Source of the DNA: Micavibrio sp. UBA6139
GTDB taxonomy: Bacteria > Pseudomonadota > Alphaproteobacteria > Micavibrionales > Micavibrionaceae
NCBI GenBank assembly: GCA_002423285.1
Contig: DIVF01000040.1
Location: 1 to 64,000, forward strand
DNA length: 64,000 nucleotides
Reading direction: 5' to 3'
The translations under genes and the position numbers were made by a program. Shown one piece after another: positions 8,757 to 17,448 of the stretch (within the stretch, counting starts at the first letter, position 1; the number at the start of each line of letters is the position of its first letter). A model generated the notes under the pieces. The model had not been told where the DNA came from. It made no database searches and saw only the letters and a program-made list of their open reading frames with translations.

Positions 8757-9956
8757 ATGACCAAGTTGAATTTGAGCGATTATGACGTGACAGCGGAGCG
8801 CGGGTTTTTAACGCCGCATGATATGGCGGCAGTAACGCTGCCCGATGAATTTGCACCGATTGTGAATGCGCGGCGGATGTTGTCCGGGTGGATTACATCG
8901 GGGCGGTGCCAGACTTTCATGAAAATGCTGCCTGAAATTGATATGGATCGTCATTTGCCGAATTTGAGCGATGCGCAGCTGCGCATGTTGATGGTGCATT
9001 ATTCCTTTATCGTGCAGGCCTATGTCTGGGGTGAGGCGGAAGCCGCCAAAATCCTGCCGCGTAATCTGGCGGTCCCTTATTGCAAGCTGGCGGACCGCAT
9101 TGGCCAGTTTCCGTTGTTACCTTATTCATCCTATACGCTGGATAACTGGGCCAAGTTGGACCCGAAGGGGCCGATTGCCCTTGATAACATCCACACCATC
9201 CAGAATTTCTACGGTGGGGTTGATGAAAACTGGTTCATCCTTGTCCATGTGGAAATTGAAGCGAAGGCGGGGGCGGCTTTGGCGGCGATGCCTGATCTGA
9301 TTGAAGCCGTTGATGCGGGTGATGTCGCGGGTGTGCGCACCCAGATGGAAAAAATTCGGACCGCATGGGATCAAATCAATCCGGTCTTTGACCGCATGCC
9401 GGAAAAATGCGATCCCTACATGTATTACCACCGCGTTCGCCCGTATATTCACGGCTGGAAGGGTAACCCGGCGCTACCCGAAGGCCTGATTTATGAAGGT
9501 GTTGCGAAATACGGTGAAAAACCACAGGCGTTCCGTGGTCAGACAGGCTCGCAAAGTTCCATCGTGCCAACCATGGATGCCTTGATGCAGATCAATCATG
9601 AAAATGATCCGTTGAAAGAGTTTCTGGACGAGCTGCATCAATACCGCCCACCGCGTCACCGCAAATTGATCGAAGATGTTGCCGCACGCAGCAAATTGCG
9701 TGAATTTGTCATGGCACAAAACGATGAATCCTTGACGGATTTATATGATGATATCATCAACCACGTCCAAAAATTCCGCACCCGCCATCTGGAATACGCG
9801 GCTAATTACATCAACAAGCAGGCCCGCGATTCCGAAGGCAACCCGGTTGATATCGGCACCGGCGGCACACCGTTTATGAAGTATTTGAAAAAGCACCGCG
9901 ACGAAAGCCGCCATCATTTCCTGAACAAGGAGCGCGGCGAACGATTGGCGGGCTAA
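8757..9956 (+). CDS. indoleamine 2,3-dioxygenase family heme enzyme
   Basis: A 399-residue protein of the indoleamine 2,3-dioxygenase (IDO) family, heme enzymes that open the indole ring of L-tryptophan to give N-formylkynurenine. Family marks are YGGVDENWFILVHVEIE near residues 151-167, the FRGQTGSQSSIVP loop, a proximal-heme-ligand-like His in FRTRHLEYAANYI near residue 343, and the C-terminal GTGGTPFMKYLKKHRD segment. There is no signal peptide, so it is cytosolic. AGGAGG lies just upstream of the ATG. Strong hairpins flank it on both sides, so it is probably a single-gene transcript. Bacteria usually use the unrelated TDO for this step, and no other kynurenine-pathway gene is nearby, so the substrate is open. 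Confidence 0.9.
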   Translation: MTKLNLSDYDVTAERGFLTPHDMAAVTLPDEFAPIVNARRMLSGWITSGRCQTFMKMLPEIDMDRHLPNLSDAQLRMLMVHYSFIVQAYVWGEAEAAKILPRNLAVPYCKLADRIGQFPLLPYSSYTLDNWAKLDPKGPIALDNIHTIQNFYGGVDENWFILVHVEIEAKAGAALAAMPDLIEAVDAGDVAGVRTQMEKIRTAWDQINPVFDRMPEKCDPYMYYHRVRPYIHGWKGNPALPEGLIYEGVAKYGEKPQAFRGQTGSQSSIVPTMDALMQINHENDPLKEFLDELHQYRPPRHRKLIEDVAARSKLREFVMAQNDESLTDLYDDIINHVQKFRTRHLEYAANYINKQARDSEGNPVDIGTGGTPFMKYLKKHRDESRHHFLNKERGERLAG

Positions 9957-9970
9957 GACATCAGCATAAG

Positions 9971-10006
9971 AAAAAACCCCTCAGAGATTTCTGAGGGGTT
10001 TTTTTG
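9971..10006. terminator. bidirectional rho-independent terminator
   Basis: CCCCTCAG at 9977-9984 and CTGAGGGG at 9991-9998 form a perfect 8-bp stem with loop AGATTT. It is preceded by six A and followed by seven T, so it should stop transcription both from the dioxygenase gene (+) and from the O-antigen ligase gene (-), whose 3' ends face each other here. Confidence 0.93.
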
Positions 10007-10014
10007 TATTCTGT

Positions 10015-11310
10015 TCAGGCCGCGCTATCATAAGTTTCGGCCTGTGCGCTCAAAATGCGGATCGATAGGATGGACACGGCAACCAGTGTTGCCAGCAACC
10101 CAATCCACCACCCCTGCCACAGCCCATATCCGACAACCCCAACCCCCATCGTTGCGACCAGCAAGGCAAGGCCCAGACGTTTTGCCATCTGGTTCGGTAG
10201 GTTCATACAGGCACGGCACAGCAGGGCAATACTGCCCGCCGCGAGAACAGCCCCCAGCGCGCCAAATTCGATCCAGATTTGCAGGGCCGCATTATGCGGA
10301 TGCAACAGGGTCGTGCCGGGTTGATAGATTTGCTGGCTATCAAAGGCCGGAACGCTGCGTGTGGCTTCAATGCCAAAACCAATCCACGGGCTTTGCATGG
10401 CATAGCGGGCCACCGCATCCCATAGTTCAAGGCGTGGTAGGTAATTTGTTTTTGAAATGAAATCGATTTGCTGCTGTGCGCTCAGATCATGCGGGGTCAG
10501 CGACCATAAATACTGCGCCAGAAACGGCGCGCTTAAAATACCAATGCACGCGACCAGAGCGGCCACAACCCATAATGATTTTCGCCCAACCGGGGCCAGC
10601 AACAAAACAGCCCCGCCCAAGACCAGCGCCATGGTGGCAGATTGACTGTCGGTCATTGATAGCGGTGGAATGATTGTCCCAACAAAGGCCGCCGCCGCCA
10701 GAACAGACAGCTTCCGTGATACGCCGCGCTGGCGCAGGCCTTTATATAGCAAGGCCAGACCGGGCAGATAGAGCAGGCAAAGCGCCACAAAAGAGCGGTT
10801 CATCTCCGCTAATTGCACATATTGATCCGCTGGAAGATCACGGATGATGCGATAGACAGTATAGTTGCTTAAATACTCACTGGTCAAAAACGCGCTCATC
10901 ATCGCCAGCATCGCCGGGATCACCCACCAAAGCTGGGCCAGATTATCGACCCGCATCACGCGCAAAACACCAAATAGGGCGACACCGGGCAATAACACCC
11001 CGGCCAGCTTCCCGGTACGTTCCAATGCTTCCGCACTATCAATTGCCCAAAGGCTGCTGAGCGCGGCCAGCGCCAGAATAATCAGGGCTGGGATGAGCGC
11101 AGGGCTTAGTACTTTGAATGACCATGGGCGCGGTTGCGCTGGGTTTTCCTGTTTTAAAAAGAATGGCGACAGGCCCAGTGCCACAACACCCAAAACGCCC
11201 GGCACGATGCTGAATCCGCGTGGCAAGATCAGACACACAATCAGGGTGGCGATTAGTGACAGAAAAACACCGGTTGAAAAACCAGCGGAAAGGCGGGCGG
11301 GCTGGGTCAT
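10015..11310 (-). CDS. O-antigen ligase family membrane protein (WaaL/Wzy_C type)
   Basis: A 431-residue polytopic inner-membrane protein with about 10-12 hydrophobic segments. It belongs to the O-antigen ligase/polymerase superfamily, which transfers undecaprenyl-linked glycans to lipid A-core or polymerises them in the periplasm. The Wzy_C region is recognisable by SPWIGFGIEATRS followed by the large periplasmic loop motif HPHNAALQIWIEFGALG near residues 330-348, where the conserved His/Asn are present. No glycosyltransferase or polysaccharide genes adjoin it, so it is an orphan ligase or polymerase here. Ligase, polymerase and protein-glycosylating roles cannot be told apart from sequence alone. 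Confidence 0.82.
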   Translation of the reverse strand: MTQPARLSAGFSTGVFLSLIATLIVCLILPRGFSIVPGVLGVVALGLSPFFLKQENPAQPRPWSFKVLSPALIPALIILALAALSSLWAIDSAEALERTGKLAGVLLPGVALFGVLRVMRVDNLAQLWWVIPAMLAMMSAFLTSEYLSNYTVYRIIRDLPADQYVQLAEMNRSFVALCLLYLPGLALLYKGLRQRGVSRKLSVLAAAAFVGTIIPPLSMTDSQSATMALVLGGAVLLLAPVGRKSLWVVAALVACIGILSAPFLAQYLWSLTPHDLSAQQQIDFISKTNYLPRLELWDAVARYAMQSPWIGFGIEATRSVPAFDSQQIYQPGTTLLHPHNAALQIWIEFGALGAVLAAGSIALLCRACMNLPNQMAKRLGLALLVATMGVGVVGYGLWQGWWIGLLATLVAVSILSIRILSAQAETYDSAA

Positions 11311-11391
11311 GATTTTTTATAGGATCAATTGAGAATGAGGTGAGAATAAAAAAACGCGCGGGATGTCCGCGCGTTGTGTTTGCTTTAAAGA

Positions 11392-11757
11392 TTACTGGAT
11401 GGGGGTGGGGTCCATGCCGGGAACCGGCGCTGTAACAGGGGCCGCCAGTTCTTCACTGCCCGGATTAACCGCTGCTTCGTCTTCCGCTGGCAGGATGAAG
11501 AGATCTTCACCACCCGCCGCCGGGGCAATGTTGCCCAGTTCTTCTGCCAGCGCGTCATCCGCACCAGACAGCATCATTTCTGAACCGCCATTATCTTGCA
11601 GGGCATCGGGGGTGGAGGCTGTAAAAAAGCTGCTGCCGAAACCATCATCAACAATCGGGGTTTCTGTCGCGGCTGTTTGTTCGGCTGCCGAAGCGGTTGC
11701 GGTGGACACACAGAATGCGAGGCCAAGAGCTGCGAAAACGGTTAGAAATTTTTTCAT
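11392..11757 (-). CDS. small secreted acidic protein, unknown function
   Basis: A 121-residue protein with a clear signal peptide (MKKFLTVFAALGLAFCVSTATASA, cleavage expected after ASA near residue 24). The mature part is acidic and rich in Ala, Pro, Glu and Asp, has no cysteine and looks largely disordered. I recognise no family. It ends 81 bp before the O-antigen ligase start and lies 42 bp downstream of an entericidin-like lipoprotein gene on the same strand. The two small envelope genes may share a transcript. AGGACCTTAGGT-like sequence just before the ATG gives an acceptable ribosome binding site. Confidence 0.6.
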   Translation of the reverse strand: MKKFLTVFAALGLAFCVSTATASAAEQTAATETPIVDDGFGSSFFTASTPDALQDNGGSEMMLSGADDALAEELGNIAPAAGGEDLFILPAEDEAAVNPGSEELAAPVTAPVPGMDPTPIQ

Positions 11758-11799
11758 ACCTAAGGTCCTCTTTCTGTTGTTGCCGGCTTTTTCAGGGGC

Positions 11800-11934
11800 T
11801 TAGAAATTCTTTTGAATGTTCTGCCCGGCTTTTTCGATGTCGCGACCTGCTCCATCAAATGTATTGCTGCATCCTGCGAGAGCAAGGGCTGACAGGGCAG
11901 AAACGGTCAAAACAAGGTGCAGTGCTTTCATCAT
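11800..11934 (-). CDS. entericidin-like small lipoprotein
   Basis: A 44-residue (or 43, if the second of two adjacent ATGs is used) lipoprotein precursor. Residues 1-21 form a signal peptide with lipobox ALAGC (Cys at residue 22). The mature part, with DGAGRDIEKAGQNIQK, matches the entericidin A/B family pattern of G-x-D-I-x-x-A-G-x-x-I. Entericidins are tiny membrane-associated lipoproteins in a stress-induced antidote/toxin pair. AGAAGG precedes the start codons by 4-7 bases. It is followed on the same strand by the acidic secreted protein gene. Whether it has toxin-like activity is not visible. Confidence 0.82.
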   Translation of the reverse strand: MMKALHLVLTVSALSALALAGCSNTFDGAGRDIEKAGQNIQKNF

Positions 11935-12093
11935 CAAACCTTCTGGTGTGTTTAGCGTTGTTCAATAAATTCAATGCAAAAGTCATACCAGATATTGCGG
12001 AAAAGCGAAAGAAAAATGGAAAAAACATAATGTTTTCTGTATGGTTAGCCTATCCTAGGCCGATAGCGGTCGGGATTATCGCAGGGCTTAAAA

Positions 12094-12609
12094 ATGATAT
12101 TTTTACCTCGAAATACCGCCATTTTTTCTATTTTTGTAGCCCTGATTTTGACGGTGGGGGCACAGATGACCCACGCGCAGGAAGGTTTTACCTCAACCCA
12201 TTCGATCACCTGTCCCACGCCGCTGCATTTTGGCATGGTGGTGACATGTCCCGCTGGGGGCGCGGTCAGTGTGCCCTTGCAGGGCAGCGCGCGCACCACG
12301 GGCTGCGTTATTGTCAGTCCCGGAACATCTCATGCCGGGCAATGCCGGGTGGATCAACCGGGAGGCCTCAATGAGCAGTTACAAGTGGCCGTGCTGGGGC
12401 CCACGGTACTGCAGGGTGAGGCGGGCCAGATGCAAGTGGATCAATTTGTCCTGCACAGCGCTAGTGGTCAAAGCAGTTCGGCTGGGGATTTCTTGATTAT
12501 CAGCGAAAGCCACAGCGCTATCAAGGTCGGGGGCCGTTTGAATATTGGCCCCGGTCAGGCCAATGGGGTTTATAGCGGCGCCGTGACGCTGACGGTCATA
12601 ACTGAGTAA
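12094..12609 (+). CDS. secreted DUF4402-like protein
   Basis: A 171-residue exported protein with a signal peptide (hydrophobic core about residues 8-22, cleavage after THA near residue 28). The mature part is beta-rich and follows the DUF4402 pattern: an N-terminal FG..V segment, a middle GEAGQMQVDQFVLHS-like stretch, and the closing VGGRLNIGPGQANGVYSG then AVTLTV. That ending is the pilin- or fimbria-like repeat end of this family. Such proteins are thought to be surface or fimbrial-like components, but the function is unknown. It is a single gene, and its 3' end overlaps that of the nucleoside hydrolase by 14 bp on the opposite strand. Confidence 0.7.
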   Translation: MIFLPRNTAIFSIFVALILTVGAQMTHAQEGFTSTHSITCPTPLHFGMVVTCPAGGAVSVPLQGSARTTGCVIVSPGTSHAGQCRVDQPGGLNEQLQVAVLGPTVLQGEAGQMQVDQFVLHSASGQSSSAGDFLIISESHSAIKVGGRLNIGPGQANGVYSGAVTLTVITE

Positions 12610-13537
12610 GCCCCAAACCCTTTAAAATCAGCGATAAAAGCTGTTCCCGTCCGCGGGCATCGGTTTGGTGCAGACCCGCCGCAAAACCAGACCCCAGGCC
12701 CAAGCGGCCAAATTCGCAACTATCTTCATCCACATTGATATCCATCAAAACAGAATGGAATGAATCCATGTTCCGCGTCGCCATGACCGCTGCCGGGTCA
12801 TGGAAGCGGAAGATTGGTTCGGGGGCGAAGTGGCGGCAATGCGCCACCATCAAATCACGCGCCGCTACGGCCAGCGGGGCATCGCCTTGCAAATTTTCAA
12901 CGGCTTGCAAGGGCAGGGCGATCGGCCATGTTGTGTTAAGCGCAACAAAATTGGGCTTAAGTCCGCATTCCAAGATAACGCGCACCGCATGGGGATCACA
13001 CACCAGATTGAAATCCGCCACCGGGGTTTCGGTCCATAAATCATCAAACCGCCCGCCCATCATGGTGACGGTTTCGATCACATCATGAATGCAATCACCC
13101 AGAACATCGCAAATCTGCGCGAAGTTCGTTGCCGGACCGAGGATAATATAAGACAGCTTGCCGTGTTGTTTTGCCAACGCCGCGACCTGTTCAGCCAAGA
13201 TTTCTGGCGGGATCTGTGTCGGAAGAACCCGCTTTGTGAGCGGATAGTCAATATTGCAAACACCGTTGCCGGAACTGGCCTGACGTTTCAAAACCACATC
13301 GTGATAGGCTTTATGGTCGCGCAAAGGTGCGGCAGCCCCAGCAAAAAGGGGCATATCATCACGCCCCGTAAAGGATAAAACCCGCGCCGTATTATCAATG
13401 ACCTGTGTCAGGGCGACATTACCGTATGACGCAACCACCCCGACAAGATTCATGTCTAAGGCCAGCATCGCCCACAGGGCCAGCGCATCATCGCGGCCCG
13501 TATCACAATCAATGATGATCGGCACAGAAGATGTCAT
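12596..13537 (-). CDS. inosine-uridine preferring nucleoside hydrolase
   Basis: A 313-residue nucleoside N-ribohydrolase that would split ribonucleosides into base and ribose. The calcium-binding N-terminal signature IIIDCDTGRDDALAL is at residues 7-21, and FNLVCDPHAVRVI carries another conserved Asp. ILGPATNFAQI and VTMMGGRF are the usual internal motifs. The C-terminal region keeps SFHSVLMDINVDED, close to where the active-site His lies in the family. No signal peptide is present, so it is cytosolic. It starts inside the last codons of the upstream gene (4-bp overlap), so the two are translationally coupled and probably work together in nucleoside or ribose salvage. Confidence 0.92.
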   Translation of the reverse strand: MTSSVPIIIDCDTGRDDALALWAMLALDMNLVGVVASYGNVALTQVIDNTARVLSFTGRDDMPLFAGAAAPLRDHKAYHDVVLKRQASSGNGVCNIDYPLTKRVLPTQIPPEILAEQVAALAKQHGKLSYIILGPATNFAQICDVLGDCIHDVIETVTMMGGRFDDLWTETPVADFNLVCDPHAVRVILECGLKPNFVALNTTWPIALPLQAVENLQGDAPLAVAARDLMVAHCRHFAPEPIFRFHDPAAVMATRNMDSFHSVLMDINVDEDSCEFGRLGLGSGFAAGLHQTDARGREQLLSLILKGLGLTQL

Positions 13538-14667
13538 GGATTTTTCGGGCGCGGTCCGTGATGGCGCAGCACGTCAATCATGCGGTCTTCCGGATTGCAT
13601 CCGGTGGCGGCGGCAATGACCGGGCCGGCTGCAAACCACTGGACCGGTAAATCAATGCCGAATTTGCGCTCCAATGCGGCGCAAAATTTAATGTTGGCTT
13701 GAATGACGCGGCGTTCAAAGGCATCAACCTTATCAGGGCGAATCTTGAACAGGCTGGCGACATCCATGAATGGGCCGGGCAGGCGCCCGGTCAGCGGCCC
13801 TGTTTCATCGCCATATTCAACAACACGGCCATCAAACAGCAAATCGCGCGGTGTGACGACATCCACCGCCGCCCCGCCGTAATCAACCACACTGGTCAGG
13901 GGAACAATTTTCCCACGGAATGTAATGGCGTTGCGTTCTTCTTCCGGGGCGCAGCAGAAACAGGTGGAAATGCCACCCAGATCCGCATTTTTGAAGATGC
14001 CTTGCTTGTTCATCAGGCCAATAACCCAGTTCAACATCTTGGCGTGGCGGACATTGTCTTCCAGCAAAACGATCTGCAATTTCTGGCCATGGGTCTTGTG
14101 ATATTTTTGGGCAATATCATGAACGGATTGTAACTGGTCTTCGATTGTCGGCTTGCCGGGACGGGCGACATAGCCCAGCTGTTTTGCGCCATCATGCGTG
14201 AACAGACGCGAAAACGCGATTTCACCGCTATATTCCGTCTTTGGATCAATCATGTCGTCCAGCGAAACATAAAAAACCGGGGCGTTTTTTTTGCGACCAC
14301 GGCTTTGCTTGATCAGGGCCGCGCCCTTTTCAACGGCATCATCGGCCAGTGCTTTGGCATTGTAAAAATGGGCATCCAGAAACTGGTTCTGGGCATCGGT
14401 CAAACCGTAACGCTCAAAATCAAGATCCGCCGCCAGCGCCTTTAAAATGGAATGACCCCATTTGCGATAGGCTTGGTGAACACAATGGCGCACGCTTTCT
14501 TGCATCGCCGGGTTTGCGGCGCTGTTGAAATGATTCAGCAGGTTTTCTTTCAGGGCCACTGTTGCGTGATGCGCATCGGTGCGCAGGGCAAAGGTCAGGC
14601 CGGAAAACGGGCGTGCGGAATCATAATGCGTAATATGATTAAAGTGCAGTTTGGTCCGGCGTGGCAT
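13534..14667 (-). CDS. unknown protein coupled to nucleoside hydrolase
   Basis: A 377-residue cytosolic protein that I do not recognise. Visible marks are a basic N-terminus, the segment PVFYVSLDDMIDPKTEYSG near residues 129-147, a strand-like LQIVLLEDNVRHAKML near 198-213, and a cysteine cluster GISTCFCCAPEEE near 233-245. A C-terminal part follows with VDYGGAAVDVVTPRDLLFDG. The LLEDN strand next to His/Lys is reminiscent of HAD or phosphoribosyl-binding folds, but I would not assign either. It overlaps the nucleoside hydrolase gene by 4 bp and lies upstream of it, so a role in nucleoside, ribose or base metabolism is a reasonable inference. The Cys cluster could bind a metal. Confidence 0.65.
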   Translation of the reverse strand: MPRRTKLHFNHITHYDSARPFSGLTFALRTDAHHATVALKENLLNHFNSAANPAMQESVRHCVHQAYRKWGHSILKALAADLDFERYGLTDAQNQFLDAHFYNAKALADDAVEKGAALIKQSRGRKKNAPVFYVSLDDMIDPKTEYSGEIAFSRLFTHDGAKQLGYVARPGKPTIEDQLQSVHDIAQKYHKTHGQKLQIVLLEDNVRHAKMLNWVIGLMNKQGIFKNADLGGISTCFCCAPEEERNAITFRGKIVPLTSVVDYGGAAVDVVTPRDLLFDGRVVEYGDETGPLTGRLPGPFMDVASLFKIRPDKVDAFERRVIQANIKFCAALERKFGIDLPVQWFAAGPVIAAATGCNPEDRMIDVLRHHGPRPKNP

Positions 14668-14988
14668 AGTTCCCCCTCCATGCGATTTTTCTTATATAGC
14701 GAAGACCGTGGTCCAAAAACCATATTTCGCGGGCCCTCGCAACCGCTTTTCCCTGAGGGCGACCATAGCACCCGTCTATGATTATGTCAATAAATAGGCG
14801 GGGAGCCAAAACCGCCGCTGCCCCGCAGAATAGCTGGGTTTTTACCCAATTTTAACCCGTCTGAAAGTCCGGACATGCCATCATGAGGGGGTTCAGCGTT
14901 TTTGTGCCCGCTTGGGGGGAAGGTTGCCTTTGGGCGCCTTCGCATCATTATCACTTACGGTCATTTAGGGCCGCCGGAAGATATTTTT
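14668..14988. other. divergent intergenic region
   Basis: A 321-bp space between the divergently read unknown gene (-) and the antiporter gene (+). It must contain both promoters, but I could not pick a convincing -35/-10 pair. A small inverted repeat GGGTTTTTACCC lies near 14837-14848. A longer in-frame extension of the antiporter from 14902 exists, but the family start lies at 14989. Confidence 0.5.
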
Positions 14989-16698
14989 ATGCCCACTGCC
15001 CATGATCTACCGCTGGTAACGACCATTGCCGTTGGCCTTAGCCTTGCGTTTATCTGCGGGATGGTAGCGGTCAAGCTGCGCATGCCGCCTTTGGTCGGGT
15101 ATTTGCTGGCCGGCATTATCATGGGGCCGCATTCGCCGGGCTTTATCGCCGATCTGGCGATTGCCGAGGAACTCGCTGAAATCGGGATCGTGCTTTTGAT
15201 GTTCGGGGTGGGCCTGCATTTTTCGGTCCGCGACCTGATGGAGGTCAGACGTATCGCCATCCCCGGTGCCATCGCCCAGATTGTCGTGGCAACGCTTCTG
15301 GGGGCGGGGCTGGCGCATTTATGGGGCTGGCCGCTGGAAAGCGGTTTGATGTTTGGTCTGGCCCTGTCGGTGGCCAGTACGGTGGTGCTGCTCCGCTCCC
15401 TTGAAACCAATGGCTTGTTGCAAACGATGAATGGGCGCATCGCCATTGGCTGGTTGATTGTTGAAGATCTGGTGATGGTGCTGGCGCTGGTCATGATCCC
15501 GGCGCTTGCGACAGCCGGACTGACGGCGGACAGCTCCGTCGGAATGGCCGCGATTGGGCCGCTGTTTATCGCCATTGGCAAGGTCATCTTGTTCATGATC
15601 GTCATGCTGATCGCGGGACGAAAAGTCTTGCCGTGGCTTTTAACCGCCGTGGCCAAGACCCGGTCGCGGGAGTTATTTACGCTGGCGGTTTTTGCCATGG
15701 CGATGGGGGTAGCTTTTTGTGCGGCGAAACTGTTTGGCGTTTCCTTTGCGCTGGGGGCGTTCTTCGCCGGGATGATGATCCGCGAATCCGATTTGAATCA
15801 TGAAGTCGCCGACCGCGCCTTGCCGTTTCAAGAAGCCTTCGCGGTTTTATTCTTCGTGTCCGTTGGCATGTTATTCAATCCCGCGATTCTGATTGAACAA
15901 CCGCTCAACGTGCTGGCGGTGGTCGGCATTATTATGATCGGGAAATCGCTGGCCGCGCTGGCGATTGTGCTGTCCTTTGGCTATCCGCTCAGGACTGGTT
16001 TGCTGGTCTCCGCTGGGCTCGCGCAGATTGGGGAATTCTCATTCGTTTTGATTGCGATCGGGATGACCTATGGCTTGCTGCCCGATGATGGGTGCGATTT
16101 GATTCTGGCCGGGGCGTTGATCTCCATTGCCTTGAACCCGCTGGTGTTTCAAGCGACCGATCTGCTTTACCGCCATGTGCGCCAAAAACCGAAACTGGCC
16201 GGTATTTTTAACATGCGTGACGATGATCTGGCGCGGCTGCGCGGTGATGAAAAACAGGCCTTGAAGGAAACGGTCATTCTGGTCGGGTATGGCCGGGTTG
16301 GGCATTATCTTTGTTATAATTTGCGCGGTCTTTACGACATCGTTGTGGTTGATGCCAACCGTGAACGCGTATCGGCCCTGCGCCGCGACGGGTTCCACGC
16401 GCTTGCCGGGGATGGCGGCAATGCAGAAACATTAAAAGAAGCCATGATTGAAAAGGCCGTGGCAATTGCCATCGTCGTACCGGATTCCTTCGAAGCCCGC
16501 CGCATCGTCGAAACCGCCCGCGCCCTGAAACCCTCCATCCGCATTTTGCTGCGCGTTCACAACGACAGCGAACTGGAATATTTCGCCCGCCAGAACGTAG
16601 AACTGGCCCTGTCCGGTCCCCACGAAATCGGACGCCGGATCGAAGCGTATTTACAGGATTTAAAAAACCCAAAAACCGATGATCCGCATGGGGCGTGA
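14989..16698 (+). CDS. ybaL: Kef-type cation:proton antiporter with TrkA-N domain (YbaL-like)
   Basis: A 569-residue inner-membrane monovalent cation:proton antiporter (CPA2). Residues 1-390 or so form about 12 membrane helices with the YbaL-like signatures KLRMPPLVGYLLAGIIMGP, GIVLLMFGVGLHFSVRDLM and GLAQIGEFSFVL. From about residue 425 a cytosolic RCK/TrkA-N domain begins (VILVGYGRVGHYLCYNLRG is its Rossmann loop), which senses nucleotide or redox state. I chose the ATG at 14989, preceded by GGAAG, because the E. coli homolog's start aligns there. The upstream in-frame residues do not look like YbaL. It is likely a single-gene unit; the 3' side runs into the low-GC scar. Confidence 0.93.
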   Translation: MPTAHDLPLVTTIAVGLSLAFICGMVAVKLRMPPLVGYLLAGIIMGPHSPGFIADLAIAEELAEIGIVLLMFGVGLHFSVRDLMEVRRIAIPGAIAQIVVATLLGAGLAHLWGWPLESGLMFGLALSVASTVVLLRSLETNGLLQTMNGRIAIGWLIVEDLVMVLALVMIPALATAGLTADSSVGMAAIGPLFIAIGKVILFMIVMLIAGRKVLPWLLTAVAKTRSRELFTLAVFAMAMGVAFCAAKLFGVSFALGAFFAGMMIRESDLNHEVADRALPFQEAFAVLFFVSVGMLFNPAILIEQPLNVLAVVGIIMIGKSLAALAIVLSFGYPLRTGLLVSAGLAQIGEFSFVLIAIGMTYGLLPDDGCDLILAGALISIALNPLVFQATDLLYRHVRQKPKLAGIFNMRDDDLARLRGDEKQALKETVILVGYGRVGHYLCYNLRGLYDIVVVDANRERVSALRRDGFHALAGDGGNAETLKEAMIEKAVAIAIVVPDSFEARRIVETARALKPSIRILLRVHNDSELEYFARQNVELALSGPHEIGRRIEAYLQDLKNPKTDDPHGA

Positions 16699-16724
16699 GG
16701 GTTGATCGCTAGGGGTGATGCGCC

Positions 16725-17012
16725 TTATCGTAATCTATATACGATAGTCAGGCATTCAATCATTCTTCTTGTGGTCGAGAGCGCGCGATTGTCTTGATAA
16801 TGGCAAGGGTGCATTAGCTTGTGAAAATGCAAGTGATTTGTTTGGCAGTTTTTAAACTGGGATAAAATACGGCTGTGAGTGTTGCCCAGTGTTGGAACAT
16901 TGCTCTCCTGAACCAAAATACAAGAAAGAATAAACCACGCTGACCCGCCAGGCTTTATTGCCTTGACGCTTGGATCTCCAGACTCATCTATGTATGCGAC
17001 ATATTTAGCCAT
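16725..17012 (-). pseudogene. truncated DUF3800 protein gene
   Basis: The N-terminal 95 residues of a DUF3800 protein. It opens with the family signature YVAYIDESGDPS, in which the acidic residues resemble an RNase H-like active site, and includes GSAWFILSCILV and LHFHKLMH. Intact members are usually more than 200 residues, but this frame ends after RRMIECLTIVYRLR only 27 bp from the antiporter gene's end, so the rest is deleted. Met at 17012 is the family start. DUF3800 genes are common in mobile and defence islands. Base composition here is poorer in GC than in the flanks. I call it a decayed remnant rather than a working gene. Confidence 0.7.
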
Positions 17013-17448
17013 CCTATGAATATGGAATCGGGGCGAGTGAAGAGTCAAAGGTTTTACGTTCGAGAATAGGGCGTTTTCTCTCTCTATCCCCGTAATTTAC
17101 AGTCCTAATTTCTTGCTTGCTCAAAGGCGTGATTGAAAACAGATATACCCTAGGTAATACCCAGTGTTACGCCGTAAGCGGTATTTTTTAGTTTCTAGCC
17201 TAGCGTCTGGGAGTATCAAGCTAGAGCTATAGATTTTTCTTATCTTGAATTCATTGGGGTGTTTTCTAGATGGAACAGCTTCAGGTGGATGCGCTGGTTA
17301 GGGCGAGAAAAGGCCTTGGGCAAAGGCCAACGGAAATAGTAAATATTGCGCCGGGAAAGGATCAGATAGGCAGGATTGAACATTGTTGTGGCTCACTTAT
17401 ATGTAACACCGCCGCAATCACATTCTAAACTATTGATCTAAAGGAAAA
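17013..17448. other. low-GC gene-free stretch next to tRNA-Ala
   Basis: About 430 bp without a credible gene. Counting 17041-17160 gives about 40% G+C, clearly below the surrounding core genes. A 52-codon open frame at 17270-17428 has no ribosome binding site and no family resemblance. With the truncated DUF3800 gene it forms a scar at the 3' end of the tRNA gene, a classic site for integrating elements. No copy of the tRNA 3' end was found at the far edge near 16700. Confidence 0.6.

Noticed and set aside
16699..16760. A direct repeat of the tRNA-Ala 3' end that would mark an integrated element
   Set aside because: I looked near the far edge of the low-GC stretch and found no copy; the scar may have lost it.
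17270..17428. A 52-codon open frame in the low-GC stretch next to the tRNA gene
   Set aside because: No ribosome binding site, no recognisable family, and the codon pattern does not resemble the neighbours; more likely chance.
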